A DNA stretch of 64,000 nucleotides from Mesorhizobium sp. M2D.F.Ca.ET.226.01.1.1. Its GTDB lineage: Bacteria > Pseudomonadota > Alphaproteobacteria > Rhizobiales > Rhizobiaceae. Position numbers and translations under genes: made by a program. The notes beneath the pieces are model-generated. The model had not been told where the DNA came from and ran no database searches. It saw nothing but the letters and a program-made list of their open reading frames with translations. The first letter of the stretch is position 1, and each line of letters begins with the position of its first letter. The stretch covers positions 124,001 to 188,000 of the forward strand of contig NZ_RZOY02000003.1 of assembly GCF_004022705.2 (NCBI RefSeq), written 5' to 3'. This document shows positions 46,056-54,851 of this stretch, one piece after another.

Positions 46056-46817
46056 ATGAACCCGAACGGCCAGATCGCGATCGTCACCGGCGGCGGATCA
46101 GGCCTGGGTGAAGCGACGGCGCGCGCCTTGGCGAGCAAGGGCGCGCGTGTCGCAATCCTCGATATCGGCATCGAGCGCGCCGCCAAAGTCGCGGCCGATA
46201 TCGGCGGCATCGCCGTCCAATGCGATGTCTCCAGTGGCGACAGCGCCACGGCCGCGATCGCCGAAGTGGCTGAAAAGCTTGGGCAGCCGCGCATCCTGGT
46301 CAATTGCGCCGGCATAGCCATCGGCGTGAAGACGATCGGCAAGGACGGGCCGCATCCGCTCGACCAGTACCGCAAGGTGATCGAGATCAACCTGATCGGC
46401 ACCTTCAACATGATCCGCCTCGTCGCCGACCGGGCAGCGAAGCTCGACCCGCTCGCCGGCGGCGAGCGCGGCGTCATCGTCAACACCGCCTCCGTCGCCG
46501 CCTATGACGGCCAGATCGGCCAGGCTGCCTATTCGGCCTCCAAGGGCGGCGTCGTCGGCATGACACTGCCTGTGGCGCGCGATCTGGCGCGCTCCGGCAT
46601 TCGCGTCTGCACCATCGCGCCCGGCATCTTCAAGACGCCGATGATGGCCGGCATGCCGCAGGAGGTGCAGGATTCGCTCGGCGCTTCCGTGCCCTTCCCG
46701 CCCCGGCTCGGCGAGCCGTCGGAATATGCGGCCCTTGCGCTGCACATCGTCGAGAACCAGATGCTGAACGGCGAGACCATCCGGCTCGACGGCGCCATCC
46801 GCATGGCGCCGAAATAA
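46056..46817 (+). CDS. SDR-family 3-hydroxyacyl-CoA dehydrogenase-like
   Basis: This 253-residue NAD(P)-dependent dehydrogenase has TGGGSGLG (about 11-18), an NCAGIAI motif, and catalytic Ser, Tyr and Lys ([18 protein letters not shown]). The pattern [18 protein letters not shown] and the C-terminal [17 protein letters not shown] resemble HSD17B10-type 3-hydroxyacyl-CoA dehydrogenases. GGGAGG precedes the ATG. It lies five bases before an AMACR-like CoA transferase gene, so the pair probably processes a branched-chain acyl-CoA. Confidence 0.9.
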   Translation: MNPNGQIAIVTGGGSGLGEATARALASKGARVAILDIGIERAAKVAADIGGIAVQCDVSSGDSATAAIAEVAEKLGQPRILVNCAGIAIGVKTIGKDGPHPLDQYRKVIEINLIGTFNMIRLVADRAAKLDPLAGGERGVIVNTASVAAYDGQIGQAAYSASKGGVVGMTLPVARDLARSGIRVCTIAPGIFKTPMMAGMPQEVQDSLGASVPFPPRLGEPSEYAALALHIVENQMLNGETIRLDGAIRMAPK

Positions 46818-46822
46818 GCCGG

Positions 46823-48010
46823 ATGACTGGCTCGCCGACAGGCGCCGGTGCTTCCACCGAAACGACCGGCCCGCTCGCCGGCGTGAAAGTCATCGAGATC
46901 GCCGGGCTCGGCCCGGTGCCACTTGCCGCCCTGATGTTGTCCGAGATGGGCGCCGAGGTGTTGCGCATCGAACGCGCCGATGCCGGCCAGCCGCTTCTAA
47001 GCCTGCCGGAAGCCTACGATCTCGACCGCCACGGCCGTTCCATCCTCAAGCTCGACCTGAAGCGTCCGGCCGGCGTGGAACTGTTGATGCGCCTTACAGC
47101 GGGCGCCGACTTGCTTGTCGAGGGCTTCCGCCCCGGCGTGATGGAGCGGCTCGGCCTCGGGCCCGACATCCTGCTGGAGCGCAATCCGGCGCTGATCTAT
47201 GGCCGCCTGACCGGCTTCGGCCAAGACGGACCGCTGTCCGGGCGAGCCGGACACGACATCACCTATCTCGCCTATGCGGGTCTGTTGCATGCGATCGGAA
47301 GACGGGACGCAGCGCCGGTGCCACCGCTCAACCTCGTCGCCGATCAAGGCGGCGGCGCCATGATGCTGATCGCTGGCGTGCTCGCCGCCCTTTTCCAGCG
47401 CTCGCGTAGCGGAAAAGGCCAGGTGGTCGACGCCTCGATGATCGAAGGCGCCTCGATGCTGGCGGCGCCGATCCACGCCTATATGGCGGCGGGTCTGTGG
47501 AGCGACAGGCGCGGCGAGAACCTGCTCGATTCCGGTGCGCCATTTTACGACACCTATGAGACGGCGGACGCAAGGCACATTGCCGTCGGCTGCCTGGAAC
47601 CGCGCTTCTTCGCCGAATTCGCCAGGCTGCTGCCGCTCGACGAGCGCTTTGTCGGCGGCCAGTACGACACGCCGCTATGGCCCGCGATGCGCGCCGCCAT
47701 TGCCGGCCGGGTCATAGAGAAAACGCGCGACGAATGGGCCGAGTTTTTCGCCGCGACCGATGCCTGCGTGGCACCCGTGCTGTCGCTGGTCGAAGCCAGG
47801 CACCACCCGCACAATCGCGCCAGGCAAAGCTTTGTGCAGGCCGGCCGGCTCGAGCGCCCGGCACCTGCGCCGCGTTTCTCGCAAAGCCCGCAAACGCTTG
47901 CCGCAATACCAGCGAGCGCCAATCGCGACCCCGCCGGCATCTTGACCCGTTTCGGCTTGAGCGATGAGGAAATCGCAGCCCTTGCAAAAGCGGGTATACT
48001 CGGCCGATAA
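46823..48010 (+). CDS. CoA transferase family III protein, alpha-methylacyl-CoA racemase-like
   Basis: This 395-residue enzyme has the CaiB/BaiF fold. His144 and Asp145 in AGHDITYLAYAGLL match the catalytic pair of alpha-methylacyl-CoA racemases, and GFGQDGP is also conserved. It would epimerise 2-methylacyl-CoA or move CoA between acids. The racemase call is preferred over transferase because of the GHD motif. It is five bases after an SDR, implying co-translation. The opening MTGSPTGAGASTETTG is a poorly conserved tail. Confidence 0.88.
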   Translation: MTGSPTGAGASTETTGPLAGVKVIEIAGLGPVPLAALMLSEMGAEVLRIERADAGQPLLSLPEAYDLDRHGRSILKLDLKRPAGVELLMRLTAGADLLVEGFRPGVMERLGLGPDILLERNPALIYGRLTGFGQDGPLSGRAGHDITYLAYAGLLHAIGRRDAAPVPPLNLVADQGGGAMMLIAGVLAALFQRSRSGKGQVVDASMIEGASMLAAPIHAYMAAGLWSDRRGENLLDSGAPFYDTYETADARHIAVGCLEPRFFAEFARLLPLDERFVGGQYDTPLWPAMRAAIAGRVIEKTRDEWAEFFAATDACVAPVLSLVEARHHPHNRARQSFVQAGRLERPAPAPRFSQSPQTLAAIPASANRDPAGILTRFGLSDEEIAALAKAGILGR

Positions 48011-48046
48011 GCGGAGAATAGAAATCAACTTATCAAAGGTAAGCTT

Positions 48047-48817
48047 GTGGCCGAACCGAAAAAGGACGTCATTCGCGAGACCGACGCCGAGGCGATCAGA
48101 CTGGCGAAAACCCTGATCCGCGCTGCGCGTTTCGGCGCGCTCGCGGTGATCGAGCCTGGCACGGGCGCGCCGCTCGCAAGCAGGGTTGGCGTCGCCACGG
48201 ATATCGACAGCACACCGCTGATCCTGATCTCGATGCTGTCCGCGCACACCGGCGCATTGCTTGCCGATCCGCGCTGCTCGCTGCTGCTTGGCGAGCCCGG
48301 CAAGGGCGATCCGCTGGCGCATCCGCGCATCAGCCTGGCATGCCGGGCCGTGCGACTGGAGCGGGGGTCGGCCGACCAGATCCGCGCCGAACGGCGCTAC
48401 CTCAACCGCAATCCGAAGGCGAAGCTCTATGCCGGGCTCGGTGACTTCTCGTTTTTCCGGCTTGAGCCCGGGTCGGCCAGCCTGAATGGCGGCTTCGGCA
48501 AGGCCTATCTTCTCGACCGCGACGATCTCATCACCGGCGGTGCCCTCGTCGAGGAACTGGCCGGCAGCGAGCAGGCAGCGCTTGACCACATGAATGGAGA
48601 CCATCGCGACGCGCTTGCCCTTTATGCCCGCCATTTCGGCCACGCCGAGGGTGACGGCTGGATCGCCATCGGCTTCGATGCCGATGGCATGGATCTCGCC
48701 GCTTCGGACGCCACCTGCAGGGTCTTCTTTCCGCAGCCTCTGCGGAGCGCGGGCGAGTTGCGCCCGGTGCTGGTCGAGATGGCCAGGACGGCGCGCGTGG
48801 CAGAGCAAGAGCGATAG
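48047..48817 (+). CDS. HugZ-like haem utilisation protein
   Basis: This 256-residue protein has an N-terminal split-barrel flavin/haem-binding domain related to pyridoxamine 5'-phosphate oxidases (about residues 15-150, with RAARFGALAVIEPG and ISMLSAHTGALLADPRCSLL). A C-terminal DUF2470-like domain (about 165-250) has the LDHMNGDHRDAL pattern. HugZ enzymes degrade haem to release iron. Not every member has this activity. The start is the GTG at 48047. No iron-responsive operator was recognised, and the partner haem genes are not here. Confidence 0.82.
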   Translation: MAEPKKDVIRETDAEAIRLAKTLIRAARFGALAVIEPGTGAPLASRVGVATDIDSTPLILISMLSAHTGALLADPRCSLLLGEPGKGDPLAHPRISLACRAVRLERGSADQIRAERRYLNRNPKAKLYAGLGDFSFFRLEPGSASLNGGFGKAYLLDRDDLITGGALVEELAGSEQAALDHMNGDHRDALALYARHFGHAEGDGWIAIGFDADGMDLAASDATCRVFFPQPLRSAGELRPVLVEMARTARVAEQER

Positions 48818-48976
48818 TTGATTGCGCGCTGATGAAAGCAACGCTTGAGATTTAGACGAAATGATCTACCTTTGTAGTGACGCTGATTCAGCAGCGCCAA
48901 TCGACATCTGAACATTTGTGGATTCAAGCGCCATTGCCCCCTGGCGCCAGGATGAGCCAGGACCCTTGGGGGATCT

Positions 48977-49315
48977 ATGATCTCGAATAAATTAATCGCC
49001 AATGCGGAATCGGCAGCCGCGTTTCTCACTCTCATGGGGAACGAAAAGCGCCTGTTGATCGTGGCCCATCTCATCGAGAACGAAATGTCGGTCGGCGCCA
49101 TCGCCGAAAAGGTGCAGCTCAGCCAGTCCGCGCTGTCGCAGCATCTCGCCAAGCTGCGGGCCCTCGATCTCGTCGAGACCCGGCGCGACCGCCAGATGAT
49201 CTATTATTCCTGCCGGTCCGAGGCGGTGCGCGAATTGCTGCGCATGCTGGAAGGTATTTTCGGCGACGGCGACCTTTCCCAGATGGCCTATCGGTTGCGC
49301 CGCGCCGGGGCTTGA
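48977..49315 (+). CDS. ArsR-family regulator, NolR-like
   Basis: This 112-residue winged-helix repressor closely follows the NolR sequence pattern of Sinorhizobium: FLTLMGNEKRLLIVAHLIEN, EMSVGAIAEKVQLSQSALSQ and LRALDLVETRRDRQMIYYS. NolR represses nodulation genes and affects global expression in rhizobia. The metal-binding cysteine motif of ArsR sensors is absent, which fits NolR. The gene stands alone and an RNA methyltransferase gene follows 53 bases later. No nod genes are in this window. Functional equivalence is an inference. Confidence 0.75.
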   Translation: MISNKLIANAESAAAFLTLMGNEKRLLIVAHLIENEMSVGAIAEKVQLSQSALSQHLAKLRALDLVETRRDRQMIYYSCRSEAVRELLRMLEGIFGDGDLSQMAYRLRRAGA

Positions 49316-49368
49316 CCCGCGGCTCCTGTCGCTCATTACCTCGCTGACAAACCTTCGGTGAGGCACGC

Positions 49369-50166
49369 ATGAACCTTATCCCTATAGACGATCCCCAGGA
49401 CCCGCGCGTCGCCGCCTATCTCGACATCCGCGAGCGTGACCTCGTCGGCCGCCACGGCCGCTTCGTCGCAGAGGGCAAGGTGGTGCTGGACCTTCTGCTG
49501 TCGACGGGGCGCTTCGCCGCCGAATCGGCTCTTATCCTCGAAAACCGGCTGGCTGGCCTGCAGCCGATCCTGCGCAAGGCGCCTGCCGATTTCCCGGTCT
49601 ATGTCGCCGGCGGCGAGGTCATGGACAAGATCGCCGGCTTCCACCTGCATCGCGGCATCCTCGCGATCGGCCTCCGTGGCGATCCGGCGCCCGCTGAAAT
49701 TCTGGTGGAAAGCTTGCCTCGGCGCGCCTTGGCCGTCGTCCTGGTCGGCATCTCCAATCACGACAATATGGGTGCGATCTTCCGCAACGCCGCGGCCTTC
49801 GGCGCGAACGCGGTGCTGCTCGACCGGACCTGCTGCGATCCGCTCTACCGCAAGGCGATCCGCGTTTCGGTCGGCGCGGCGCTGAAAGTTCCCTTCGCGT
49901 CCTTCGCCGACACAGGAACCTTCACCGCGACGCTCGACCGGCTTGGCTTCAGCCAGTTCGCGCTCTCGCCGCGCGGCACCACCGATATCCGCGAGGCGGA
50001 GCGTTCACAGCGTCTGGCGCTCTATCTCGGCACTGAAGGCGAAGGCCTGCCACAAGACCTGCTTGCGCGGCTGCACACGGTGAGGATCAACATGGCGGAA
50101 GGTTTCGACAGCCTGAACGTTGCCGCCGCGTCAGCCATTGCCCTGCATCATTTTTCCGACCGGTAG
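49369..50166 (+). CDS. TrmH/SpoU-family RNA methyltransferase
   Basis: This 265-residue enzyme has an N-terminal RNA-binding region (about 1-90) and a C-terminal SpoU methyltransferase domain. The knot motifs are visible: ISNHDNMGAIFRNAAAFGA (about 127-145), YLGTEGEGLP (about 221-230) and DSLNVAAASAIALHHF near the end. It would 2'-O-methylate a tRNA or rRNA ribose; the exact site is not predictable. It follows the NolR-like gene. GTGAGG precedes the ATG at 49369. Confidence 0.88.
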   Translation: MNLIPIDDPQDPRVAAYLDIRERDLVGRHGRFVAEGKVVLDLLLSTGRFAAESALILENRLAGLQPILRKAPADFPVYVAGGEVMDKIAGFHLHRGILAIGLRGDPAPAEILVESLPRRALAVVLVGISNHDNMGAIFRNAAAFGANAVLLDRTCCDPLYRKAIRVSVGAALKVPFASFADTGTFTATLDRLGFSQFALSPRGTTDIREAERSQRLALYLGTEGEGLPQDLLARLHTVRINMAEGFDSLNVAAASAIALHHFSDR

Positions 50167-50214
50167 GTAGCCCGACGAGCGATCCCGGGAGGCCCGATAT
50201 CGCAACCGTCTTCC

Positions 50215-51357
50215 TCAGTTGGACGAGTCGGCCTTCTGCAAAGCCCTCACGCGGTCGGCAAGGCTGATGCCACGCCCCCCTTGTGGCCCGTCACTCGCCA
50301 AGGCCTTGGCAATGGGCGAATCCGGCCCGTCGAGTTTCATCGTCAGGTTGACAACCTCGGCCGCCAACTCGTTCATTTGCTCGCGTAGACCCGCGCTTGG
50401 GCGTGAATCGCCCGCCGCTTCGGGCATTGCCGTCGCCGAGGCGGCAAGATCGGTCTTCAGCCGCTTGTTTTCGCGTGCCAACGCCGCCAGCCTCGCCTCC
50501 AACCGCTCCCGATCGCCCTCGAGCTTGGCGATTGCCTTGTCGACATCGTCGCTTTGCGCATCGGCGCCGGCGGCCAGCCGAGCGATGCCGTTGGCAGCCG
50601 TAGTCTCCTTCGACCGTTCGCGCATCCGGGCGAGATCCTTCTCGCGCCGGTCGAGCTGTTCCTCGCGGTCGGCAAGCGTCGCCAGCAGCCGCTCGACCTT
50701 CTTGTCGAGTTCGGCCGTTTTCTTCTTCTCGGCCTTCAGCGCTTCGCGCGCAGCTTTGCTTTCCGAGGCGATTTCCTGGTTTCGCCTGTCCGCCTCCTTG
50801 CGCTGGCCTTTCAGCATCGCGATGTCGCTGGCGAGTTTTTCCAGCTCCGATTCGCGGGCAACCAGCTCGATCTGGCGGTTTGAGGACGAGAAGCTGGCAT
50901 CGTCATACATCTGCTCGAGCTTTTGCAGCTCCAGCGCGCGCTTCTCCAACGCCCGCTCCGTCTGCGCGAGCTTTTCCGAGAGGCGGTGCAGATCCTCCTC
51001 GCGCTGCCTGAGCTCCGCATTTTTCGCCTGCAGATCGGAGAGTGCCTGGTTCTTGTCCCTCGTCTCGACCGCCAGCCCCTTCAGGGCCTCGCGCCCGCGG
51101 CCGATCTCGACGAGTTGCTCGGCAACCTTCTCTTGCAGATTCTTGACGGTTATCTCCAGCCGGCGCGTCGTCATGGCGTACTCCGCCCGCACCCGGTCCT
51201 TGTCAGCCTGGATTTCGGCCTGTGTCAGCGGCAGCGAGGCCTCAAGGCGCCGGCGGGTGAGCACGACGGCCCGCCGCCACACCGCCGGCGCGACAAGCGA
51301 CACCAGGAAAACGGCGCAGAGGAAACCGAGTACGAAAAACAGAACCGACTGGACCAA
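50215..51357 (-). CDS. Membrane-anchored coiled-coil protein
   Basis: This 380-residue protein has one N-terminal hydrophobic segment (VQSVLFFVLGFLCAVFLVSLVAPAVW, split here as VLFFVLGFLCAVFLVSLV). A very long charged coiled coil follows (about residues 40-330) with heptads of Leu, Ala, Glu and Lys, and then a less regular tail. No enzyme motif is present. It probably bridges the inner membrane to the cytoplasm. It lies downstream of eipA on the same strand in the CtrA neighbourhood, so a role in envelope or cell-cycle organisation is possible. Confidence 0.75.
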   Translation of the reverse strand: MVQSVLFFVLGFLCAVFLVSLVAPAVWRRAVVLTRRRLEASLPLTQAEIQADKDRVRAEYAMTTRRLEITVKNLQEKVAEQLVEIGRGREALKGLAVETRDKNQALSDLQAKNAELRQREEDLHRLSEKLAQTERALEKRALELQKLEQMYDDASFSSSNRQIELVARESELEKLASDIAMLKGQRKEADRRNQEIASESKAAREALKAEKKKTAELDKKVERLLATLADREEQLDRREKDLARMRERSKETTAANGIARLAAGADAQSDDVDKAIAKLEGDRERLEARLAALARENKRLKTDLAASATAMPEAAGDSRPSAGLREQMNELAAEVVNLTMKLDGPDSPIAKALASDGPQGGRGISLADRVRALQKADSSN

Positions 51358-51429
51358 GGCGTGCTATCCACTTTATGGAATGGAGCGGCAATCGCTGGAT
51401 TGTGCCACCTTGGCATGGCGGAAATTCAA

Positions 51430-51455
51430 CGCCGCGGCAAGGGCATGCCGCGGCG
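51430..51455 (-). terminator. GC-rich hairpin after eipA
   Basis: CGCCGCGGC (51430-51438) and GCCGCGGCG (51447-51455) form a perfect nine-base stem. The sequence after it on the minus strand (TTGAATTTCC) is a weak U-tract. It may partly terminate transcription from eipA. Confidence 0.45.
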
Positions 51456-51496
51456 CGATCGACACTGTCCGAGCGATTGTGGCGGGCAGAACCCGA

Positions 51497-52078
51497 TCAG
51501 AACGGGTTCCAGGTCGGCCTTTCGGTGAGCTTCAGATAGCCGAGATTGACGCCAAGGCGGGCGCCGACGCCGGTGCGGATTGGCACGAGCAGCACCCGGT
51601 TGCTCTGCAGGACGTTGAAGCCGACGCCGGCAATGACATAGGCAGAGCCGGCAACGCCGCCGAAGCGGTTATAGAGGCTGCTGATGTCGTCGAGATTATA
51701 GACCAGCATCATCACGCGCGATCCTTCGCCGCCGAAATCCCAGCCCAGCGACGGACCTTGCCAGAACACTTTATGGTCGCCGGCATTCTTGGTGTAGAGC
51801 GTCCCCTCGCCATAGGTGAGGCCGCCGATCAGGGCGCCGGAGCCCTCCTCGCCCAGCAGGTAGCCGTTTGGCAGGCCGTAGGAGGCAAAGATCTTCTCGA
51901 CGACGGTGGCGAGGCCGCCCGACGTCTCGCCGAAGAATTTATGACCGGAATCGATGATTTCCTGAGCGGTGTACTGTTGGGCCCGCGACGCCGAGGTCGA
52001 AAGGATCAAAGCCCCCAGAAGTGCTATGGTCATGGTGAAGACACGGACGAATGTCCGGTCATAGTATCGGGAAAACAT
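51497..52078 (-). CDS. eipA: Envelope integrity protein EipA (DUF1134)
   Basis: This 193-residue secreted protein matches the DUF1134/EipA family of alphaproteobacteria. The signal peptide (VRVFTMTIALLGALILSTSA) ends near Ala33, before QQYTAQEIIDSGHKFFG. The mature part is a compact beta-barrel in the Brucella protein. Brucella eipA is directly activated by CtrA and maintains the envelope. Here a CtrA-box-like site lies 108 bases upstream (52186) and ctrA is 1.6 kb away, which agrees with that. chpT lies on the other side of this shared upstream region. Confidence 0.9.
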   Translation of the reverse strand: MFSRYYDRTFVRVFTMTIALLGALILSTSASRAQQYTAQEIIDSGHKFFGETSGGLATVVEKIFASYGLPNGYLLGEEGSGALIGGLTYGEGTLYTKNAGDHKVFWQGPSLGWDFGGEGSRVMMLVYNLDDISSLYNRFGGVAGSAYVIAGVGFNVLQSNRVLLVPIRTGVGARLGVNLGYLKLTERPTWNPF

Positions 52079-52416
52079 GCTTCCAATCTCCGTCAGGGAG
52101 CACTTTCGCCGACGCCTCGCATCCCTGCGGCTCTTGCCGGCCGTTCAGGATGGCTATCACGGGCAAACTATGCCGTAATCCTTTTTCAACCATTAAACTC
52201 TCACACGAAGATGGCGGTTCGAAGGCTGCGTTTCCCCTGCGGCGGCCGGTTTCCCCGTGCGAACACACCATTTTCGCCATCGACAATTGTGGATTTGTTG
52301 ATGCGCGCTCGGGCGCTGTGTATTCAGAAAGCGTTGGAAATGAGCGTGATTCGTGTGGGCAGGCGCGAAAACGGTCGCTCGGCCATGAACATGTGACTTA
52401 AGCAGGGATTTCACCG
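52079..52416. promoter_or_regulatory. eipA-chpT divergent control region
   Basis: The 338-base region between the divergent eipA and chpT starts contains no convincing gene. TCAACCAT (52186-52193) differs from the CtrA half-site TTAACCAT at one base and is followed by TAAA. It is the best regulatory candidate here. No sigma-70 hexamers are clear by eye. Confidence 0.5.
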
Positions 52417-53046
52417 ATGGCCGAGCTTTTCACCCTTTCCGCGCCGGATCTCGCGGCGCTGCTTTGCAGCCGTGTCTGCCACGACATCATCTCGCCGGTC
52501 GGCGCGATCAACAACGGCCTGGAACTGCTCGATGAAGGCGGCGCCGACGAAGACGCCATGAAGCTCATTCGCCAAAGCGCTAAGAATGCCTCGGCGCGGC
52601 TGCAGTTCGCCCGCATTGCCTTCGGCGCCGCAGGCTCCGCCGGCATGATGATCGACACCGGCGATGCCGAGGCCGTGGCTATCGCCTTCCTGAAGAACGA
52701 AAAGCCGGAACTGGTATGGAACGGCCCGCGCGCGCTTCTGCCCAAGAACAAGGTCAAGCTGCTGCTCAACCTCATTCTCGTGGCCCATGCCGCCATACCG
52801 CGCGGCGGCAAGCTGGTGATCACGCTGGAAAATCTCGAAGCCGAGCCGCGTTTTTCGCTCTCGGCAAGCGGCCCCATGCTGCGCGTGCCGCCGAAATTCC
52901 TCGAACTGCATTCCGGCCACAAGCCGGAGGAGCCGATCGACGCCCATTCGGTGCAGCCTTACTACACGCTGCTCCTGGCGCGTGAGGCCAACATGACGAT
53001 CTCGATCCATGCGACGCCCGAAGAGATCGTGCTGACGGCTGCCTAA
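52417..53046 (+). CDS. chpT: Histidine phosphotransferase ChpT
   Basis: This 209-residue protein relays phosphate from the CckA hybrid kinase to CtrA and CpdR. The phosphorylated His22 is in SRVCHDIISPVGAI, the family hallmark. The remainder is a degenerate histidine-kinase-like ATPase domain without catalytic motifs, as in Caulobacter and Brucella ChpT. The length agrees. It diverges from eipA and is followed by a small response regulator and by ctrA. The CckA gene is not in the window. Confidence 0.93.
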   Translation: MAELFTLSAPDLAALLCSRVCHDIISPVGAINNGLELLDEGGADEDAMKLIRQSAKNASARLQFARIAFGAAGSAGMMIDTGDAEAVAIAFLKNEKPELVWNGPRALLPKNKVKLLLNLILVAHAAIPRGGKLVITLENLEAEPRFSLSASGPMLRVPPKFLELHSGHKPEEPIDAHSVQPYYTLLLAREANMTISIHATPEEIVLTAA

Positions 53047-53268
53047 GAAAACTGAAAGTATCTTTTATTGCTAATATTTGCGTTGGCAGTGCATATCGAG
53101 CAATGCCGGCCGCGATCAATGTAACGGCGCCGCGGGCGAAAACCGCGCGGCATGCCTGTTTGGAAAAACTTTACCTAACGGCTTTTCTGCTTCTTTACCA
53201 GATTGGGCTATGGTGCTCACGGTTACCCGGAGGCTGCCGGTTCGGCAGATGGCAAAGAGGATCCGGAC

Positions 53269-53637
53269 ATGAAGCGCTGCCTTTTCGTCGACGATTCGAG
53301 CGTCATCAGGAAGGTCGCAAAACGCATTCTTGGCGGCTCCAACATGATTGTCATGGAGGCCTCGAGCGGGCTTGAGGCCACCGAGATGTGCGCCGGCGAC
53401 ATGCCGGATGTCATCGTCATCGACGGCGGCCTCACCGATGTCCAGGCGGTGGACCTCATTCGCCGTATCCGCGCCATGGAAAGCCCCATCAAGCCGCAGA
53501 TCCTGGTCTCGCTGGTGGAGGTCGATGTCGGGGCGATCATGCGTGCCAAGCGCGCCGGGGCCCAAGGCTATCTGCTGAAGCCCTTCAACCGGGCGCAATT
53601 GCTCGAAAGCTTCCGGGTCCTCAAGATAGCCGCCTGA
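53269..53637 (+). CDS. Single-domain response regulator
   Basis: This 122-residue CheY-like protein has the acidic pocket Asp8 and Asp9 (FVDDS), phosphoacceptor Asp52 (VIVIDGG), Ser81 in place of the usual Thr/Ser and Lys104 (YLLKPF). No output domain exists. It is located between chpT and ctrA, so it could accept phosphate from ChpT. It does not look like CpdR or DivK: the DGG after the acceptor and the LVEVDVG loop differ. Start ATG 53269 gives a canonical MKRCLFVDDS. An upstream in-frame extension to 53203 is not conserved. Confidence 0.85.
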   Translation: MKRCLFVDDSSVIRKVAKRILGGSNMIVMEASSGLEATEMCAGDMPDVIVIDGGLTDVQAVDLIRRIRAMESPIKPQILVSLVEVDVGAIMRAKRAGAQGYLLKPFNRAQLLESFRVLKIAA

Positions 53638-53650
53638 TTCGCCGAAGCCG

Positions 53651-53694
53651 TCTCAAACAAAAAACCCGGCCTGAGCCGGGTTTTTTGTTTGAGA
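53651..53694. terminator. Bidirectional terminator between the response regulator and ctrA
   Basis: A perfect 20-base inverted repeat (53651-53670 and 53675-53694) around CTGA. The core is ACCCGGC/GCCGGGT, with A-rich and T-rich outer parts. It terminates both convergent genes. Confidence 0.92.
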
Positions 53695-53707
53695 TCGCCT
53701 GAAACGC

Positions 53708-54403
53708 TCAGGCGCTGACGCGGATATCTTCCGGTTCGCGCAGCACATAGCCGCGGCCCCACACCGTCTCGATGTAGTTCTGGCCGCCGGACGCCGCGTC
53801 GAGCTTCTTGCGCAGCTTGCAGATGAAGACGTCAATGATCTTCAGTTCCGGTTCGTCCATGCCGCCATAGAGATGGTTGAGGAACATTTCCTTGGTCAGC
53901 GTCGTGCCCTTGCGCAGCGAGAGCAGCTCCAGCATCTGGTATTCCTTGCCGGTCAGGTGCACGCGCTGGCCGCCGACCTCGACCGTCTTGGCGTCGAGAT
54001 TGACCACCAGGTCGCCGGTGGTGATGACCGACTGGGCATGGCCCTTGGAACGGCGCACGATGGCGTGGATACGCGCTACCAACTCGTCCTTGTGGAAAGG
54101 CTTGGTCATATAATCGTCGGCGCCGAAGCCGAGGCCGCGCACCTTGTCCTCGATGCCAGCCATGCCGGAGAGGATCAGGATCGGCGTCTTGACCTTGGAG
54201 AGGCGCAGCGTGCGCAGGACTTCGTATCCCGACATGTCGGGAAGATTGAGATCCAGAAGGATGATGTCGTAATCGTAGAGCTTGCCGAGGTCGACGCCTT
54301 CTTCGCCGAGATCGGTCGTGTAGACATTGAAGCTTTCCGATTTCAGCATCAGCTCGATGCTCTGTGCGGTTGCACTGTCATCTTCAATCAGCAGAACACG
54401 CAT
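53708..54403 (-). CDS. ctrA: Cell-cycle master regulator CtrA
   Basis: This 231-residue OmpR-type response regulator controls the alphaproteobacterial cell cycle. The receiver domain (1-120) has Asp51 as phosphoacceptor ([12 protein letters not shown]) and the acidic pair in IEDDS; Lys is in [16 protein letters not shown] (split here as TKPFHKDE). The winged-helix domain (about 130-225) includes [18 protein letters not shown] and [12 protein letters not shown]. The C-terminus ends ...VSA, which may serve as a ClpXP degradation signal. Phosphate comes through ChpT, encoded nearby. The upstream region has CtrA-box and CcrM sites. Confidence 0.97.
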   Translation of the reverse strand: MRVLLIEDDSATAQSIELMLKSESFNVYTTDLGEEGVDLGKLYDYDIILLDLNLPDMSGYEVLRTLRLSKVKTPILILSGMAGIEDKVRGLGFGADDYMTKPFHKDELVARIHAIVRRSKGHAQSVITTGDLVVNLDAKTVEVGGQRVHLTGKEYQMLELLSLRKGTTLTKEMFLNHLYGGMDEPELKIIDVFICKLRKKLDAASGGQNYIETVWGRGYVLREPEDIRVSA

Positions 54404-54851
54404 TTCATTCCCCTTTTCTGCTGCCGGATCGTGTCACGACCCGTCCGGGACCCGGAGCAGTGATTGCCTGAACAGAAGGTGCCACCGACTGGTTAACAAA
54501 TCCTAATTTCGTGTCGTCCACGATACCAGATTTTTTAACCCCTTTCTACACCCACTTGAATCTAATAATGAATCACAGACCCAAACCGCTAATGCACCAC
54601 GTTAATAAGTCAGCCTAAGTGACTCCAGAGACTCGCAGGCCCGGGCTTCCGCCGAGAGCCGGAATTTTTACCCGGCCTTAAGTCCTCGCCCGTATGATTA
54701 ACAATGCCCGTAAACGAATGGTTACCGCCGGCAAAAATCTTTAGGGCTTTGTTTCCCATAGCCCAGGGAATGCCGGGGGAAACGGGCGGCGCTTGGGTCG
54801 TTCCAGGCGGACTGGGCGGTATGCAGGTGTGCGTTTGCGGAGTATCGAGTC
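54404..54851. promoter_or_regulatory. ctrA/fliJ-like divergent control region
   Basis: This 448-base region separates ctrA (minus) and the FliJ-like gene (plus). It is AT-rich for this genome. A CtrA-box-like site, TTAACAAATCCTAAT (54493-54507), fits TTAA-N7-TAAT. Four CcrM sites (GANTC) lie at 54558-54562, 54570-54574, 54621-54625 and 54630-54634; a fifth (GAGTC, 54847-54851) abuts the FliJ-like start. TTAAC occurs also near 54699. This pattern suggests methylation- and CtrA-dependent control as in Caulobacter ctrA. Confidence 0.65.

Noticed and set aside
50219..52396. A 725-residue plus-strand frame covering the coiled-coil gene, eipA and beyond
   Set aside because: It spans two convincing minus-strand genes and begins in serine-rich low-complexity sequence.
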